Below, piece after piece: positions 6,754-8,170 of a stretch of 8,170 bases of DNA; position 1 is the stretch's first letter; each line of letters opens with the position of its first letter. The notes beneath the pieces were generated by a model. The model had not been told where the DNA came from, searched no databases, and worked only from the letters and a program-made list of their open reading frames with translations. Both the position numbers and the translations under genes were made by a program. Source of the DNA: Bacteroidota bacterium (GTDB lineage Bacteria; Bacteroidota; Bacteroidia; Cytophagales; Cyclobacteriaceae); NCBI GenBank assembly GCA_024643595.1, contig JAHEMS010000144.1, forward strand, positions 1 through 8,170, in the 5' to 3' direction.

Positions 6754-8170
6754 TTTTCTTTTACTGATTCTTTTTGCATCACCTTGCTATAGTCAGGTTA
6801 TATCATCATCTCGATTTGAGCTTGCCGTGGACGATGGAATAGAGAACCCCCGTGTTGCCTCACTGCAAAAAGACGGGATACTGATTTACAAACGAATCAG
6901 TGATCGATCAAAAGTGCAGCTTGAGCTGATTAAGATTGACACGTCCCTTCATGAAAATTGGCGTGGTACGATAGCCATAGATAGAAATTTGACTGTTTCA
7001 AAGGTTGAAACCAATGACCATTTTATATTTATACTTTTAAACTCTGTTCTTTATGGAGGCTTCGATCTGCATATCATTGCCGTTAATATTCAAACGCAGG
7101 AATATTTTCGGTATGTAGTAAGAAACCTAATACCACTGAAGCCAACAGAATTTAAGGCGTCAAGTAAGGCGATGCTTATTGGAGGTTATTTTAATGATAT
7201 CCCCGTTGTTCTTCATTTCAGTTTAGCTACGGGAACAACAAGGCTTTTACCTGGATTCTTTAATGATCAGGGAGAACTAAATCAGATCAAGACCTATAAG
7301 GATGGTCTTATTGATATTGTTGTCAGCGCGAAAAACGCACAACGAAAAAAAATACTTTGGCTGCGGAGTTACACGCAAGAAGGAGATTTAATTAGCAGCA
7401 CTTCCTTACAAGACCCTGAAAAAAATATTTTATCTGGAAAATCAATAAGAAAGCCTGACGGAACATTGGTTGTTACCGGAAGCTTCAACTCCCGCAACCA
7501 GGAGTATAGCAGGGGTATATTCTATGCTGAAATAAATCCAAACAAGGAATACAGCATCAAATATTATAATTTCTCCGATCTCGAAAACTTTTATAAGTAC
7601 CTGAAGCCGAGCCGGGAGGCCAGAGTAAAACAAAGAATAAGCAGGCGTAAACAAAAAGGAAAAAAGATAAGACATTCCTATTTCTTATTATCCCATGAAC
7701 TACAACACCATGGGAATGATTATCTTTTTTTAGGGGAAGTATATTACCCCCGGTACTATTACCTGAATACGTTTGGCTATTCTAGTCGAGGAGACCGGAT
7801 TTTCGATGGATATCGATATACACACGCTATCATCGTAGGATTTAACAACAAGGGTGAGTTGCTTTGGGACAATAGTTTAGAAATAAATGACATAAAAACT
7901 TTCACGCTTGTCCAATTTGTAAAGTTAGCACCCAGCACGGCAAATTTAGGGCTGCTTTATCTCTATGAAAATAAAGTTCGAAGCAAAATCATCAATAGGG
8001 ACAAGGTCGTGGAAGAAAAAACTTCAAACGAGTTGAATTCAAAATACGATTCTGACACTATTAAGGAAAAAGATACGGAAGTGAGTTGGCTAGAGTATTG
8101 GTATGATCCTTATTTTCTTGCCTATGGAATTCAATCTATTCACAATTCAAGGAATGAAAGGGATAATTCG
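6719..8170 (+). CDS. Secreted protein of the same unrecognised family (paralog 2), truncated by window edge
   Basis: The frame is open from an ATG at 6719 to the last base, giving 484 residues without a stop. The start overlaps the preceding gene by 35 bases; no nearer upstream ATG exists in frame, and this start yields a good signal peptide: MFFTSIKSGS, a hydrophobic core INFLLLILFA, then SPCYS and a probable cut leaving Gln26. Cys23 is preceded by Pro, so a lipobox is unlikely. Paralogy to the previous protein is plain: GGYFNDIP...LPGFF (155-181) against GGYVNQDP...VPGFF with identical spacing, NILSG (236-240) against SILSG, KYYNFSDLENF (281-291) against RYYDFGSLQNF, GEVYYP (339-344) against AEVYQP, and WYDPY near 461 against WYQNY. 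A very basic stretch (REARVKQRISRRKQKGKKIR, 299-318) precedes the Tyr-rich loop. From WY to the end the sibling has about 13 more residues than are seen here, so the stop is probably some 40 bases past the window. Function unknown. Confidence 0.83.
   Translation, partial: MFFTSIKSGSINFLLLILFASPCYSQVISSSRFELAVDDGIENPRVASLQKDGILIYKRISDRSKVQLELIKIDTSLHENWRGTIAIDRNLTVSKVETNDHFIFILLNSVLYGGFDLHIIAVNIQTQEYFRYVVRNLIPLKPTEFKASSKAMLIGGYFNDIPVVLHFSLATGTTRLLPGFFNDQGELNQIKTYKDGLIDIVVSAKNAQRKKILWLRSYTQEGDLISSTSLQDPEKNILSGKSIRKPDGTLVVTGSFNSRNQEYSRGIFYAEINPNKEYSIKYYNFSDLENFYKYLKPSREARVKQRISRRKQKGKKIRHSYFLLSHELQHHGNDYLFLGEVYYPRYYYLNTFGYSSRGDRIFDGYRYTHAIIVGFNNKGELLWDNSLEINDIKTFTLVQFVKLAPSTANLGLLYLYENKVRSKIINRDKVVEEKTSNELNSKYDSDTIKEKDTEVSWLEYWYDPYFLAYGIQSIHNSRNERDNS

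Noticed and set aside
6781..6801. Lipoprotein signal in paralog 2 around Cys23
   Set aside because: The residue before the cysteine is Pro (A-S-P-C), which does not fit a lipobox; ordinary signal peptidase I cleavage before Gln26 fits better.

Overview
This 8.2 kb window looks like chromosomal DNA from a member of the Bacteroidota, probably a Cytophagales-type bacterium. The signs are an AT-leaning composition, few recognisable Shine-Dalgarno sequences, a long Bacteroidota-style PurF variant, a GT9 glycosyltransferase with a four-cysteine tail, and exported proteins whose predicted mature ends begin with Gln. The placement is inferred from sequence character; there is no rRNA or other marker gene here.

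Layout. (1) Positions 2-1625 are the end of a respiratory complex I operon: the last 46 codons of nuoM, then a complete nuoN 13 bases later. (2) At 1681-3564, on the same strand, is a 627-residue PurF-like protein that joins a glutamine amidotransferase to a phosphoribosyltransferase. (3) A family 9 glycosyltransferase (heptosyltransferase-like, probably LPS or other surface glycan synthesis) at 3607-4614 faces the PurF gene tail to tail. (4) A 143-base divergent intergenic region separates it from a rightward cluster: a small EVE-domain protein (4758-5159), then two secreted proteins of an unrecognised family at 5164-6753 and 6719 to the window edge.

The two secreted proteins are diverged tandem paralogs. 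They share blocks with identical internal spacing, and the second gene begins inside the last 35 bases of the first. The signal peptide of the second is therefore encoded across the end of the first in another frame. The second gene runs off the window, but alignment to its sibling suggests only about a dozen codons are missing. The EVE gene stops 4 bases before the first of the pair, so the three are probably one transcript.

The first half of the window is housekeeping (respiration, purine-type chemistry, envelope sugar transfer). The least understood part is the EVE plus secreted-paralog cluster. I saw no mobile element, CRISPR array, tRNA, rRNA or recognisable defence system. No gene-free stretch exceeds 300 bases.
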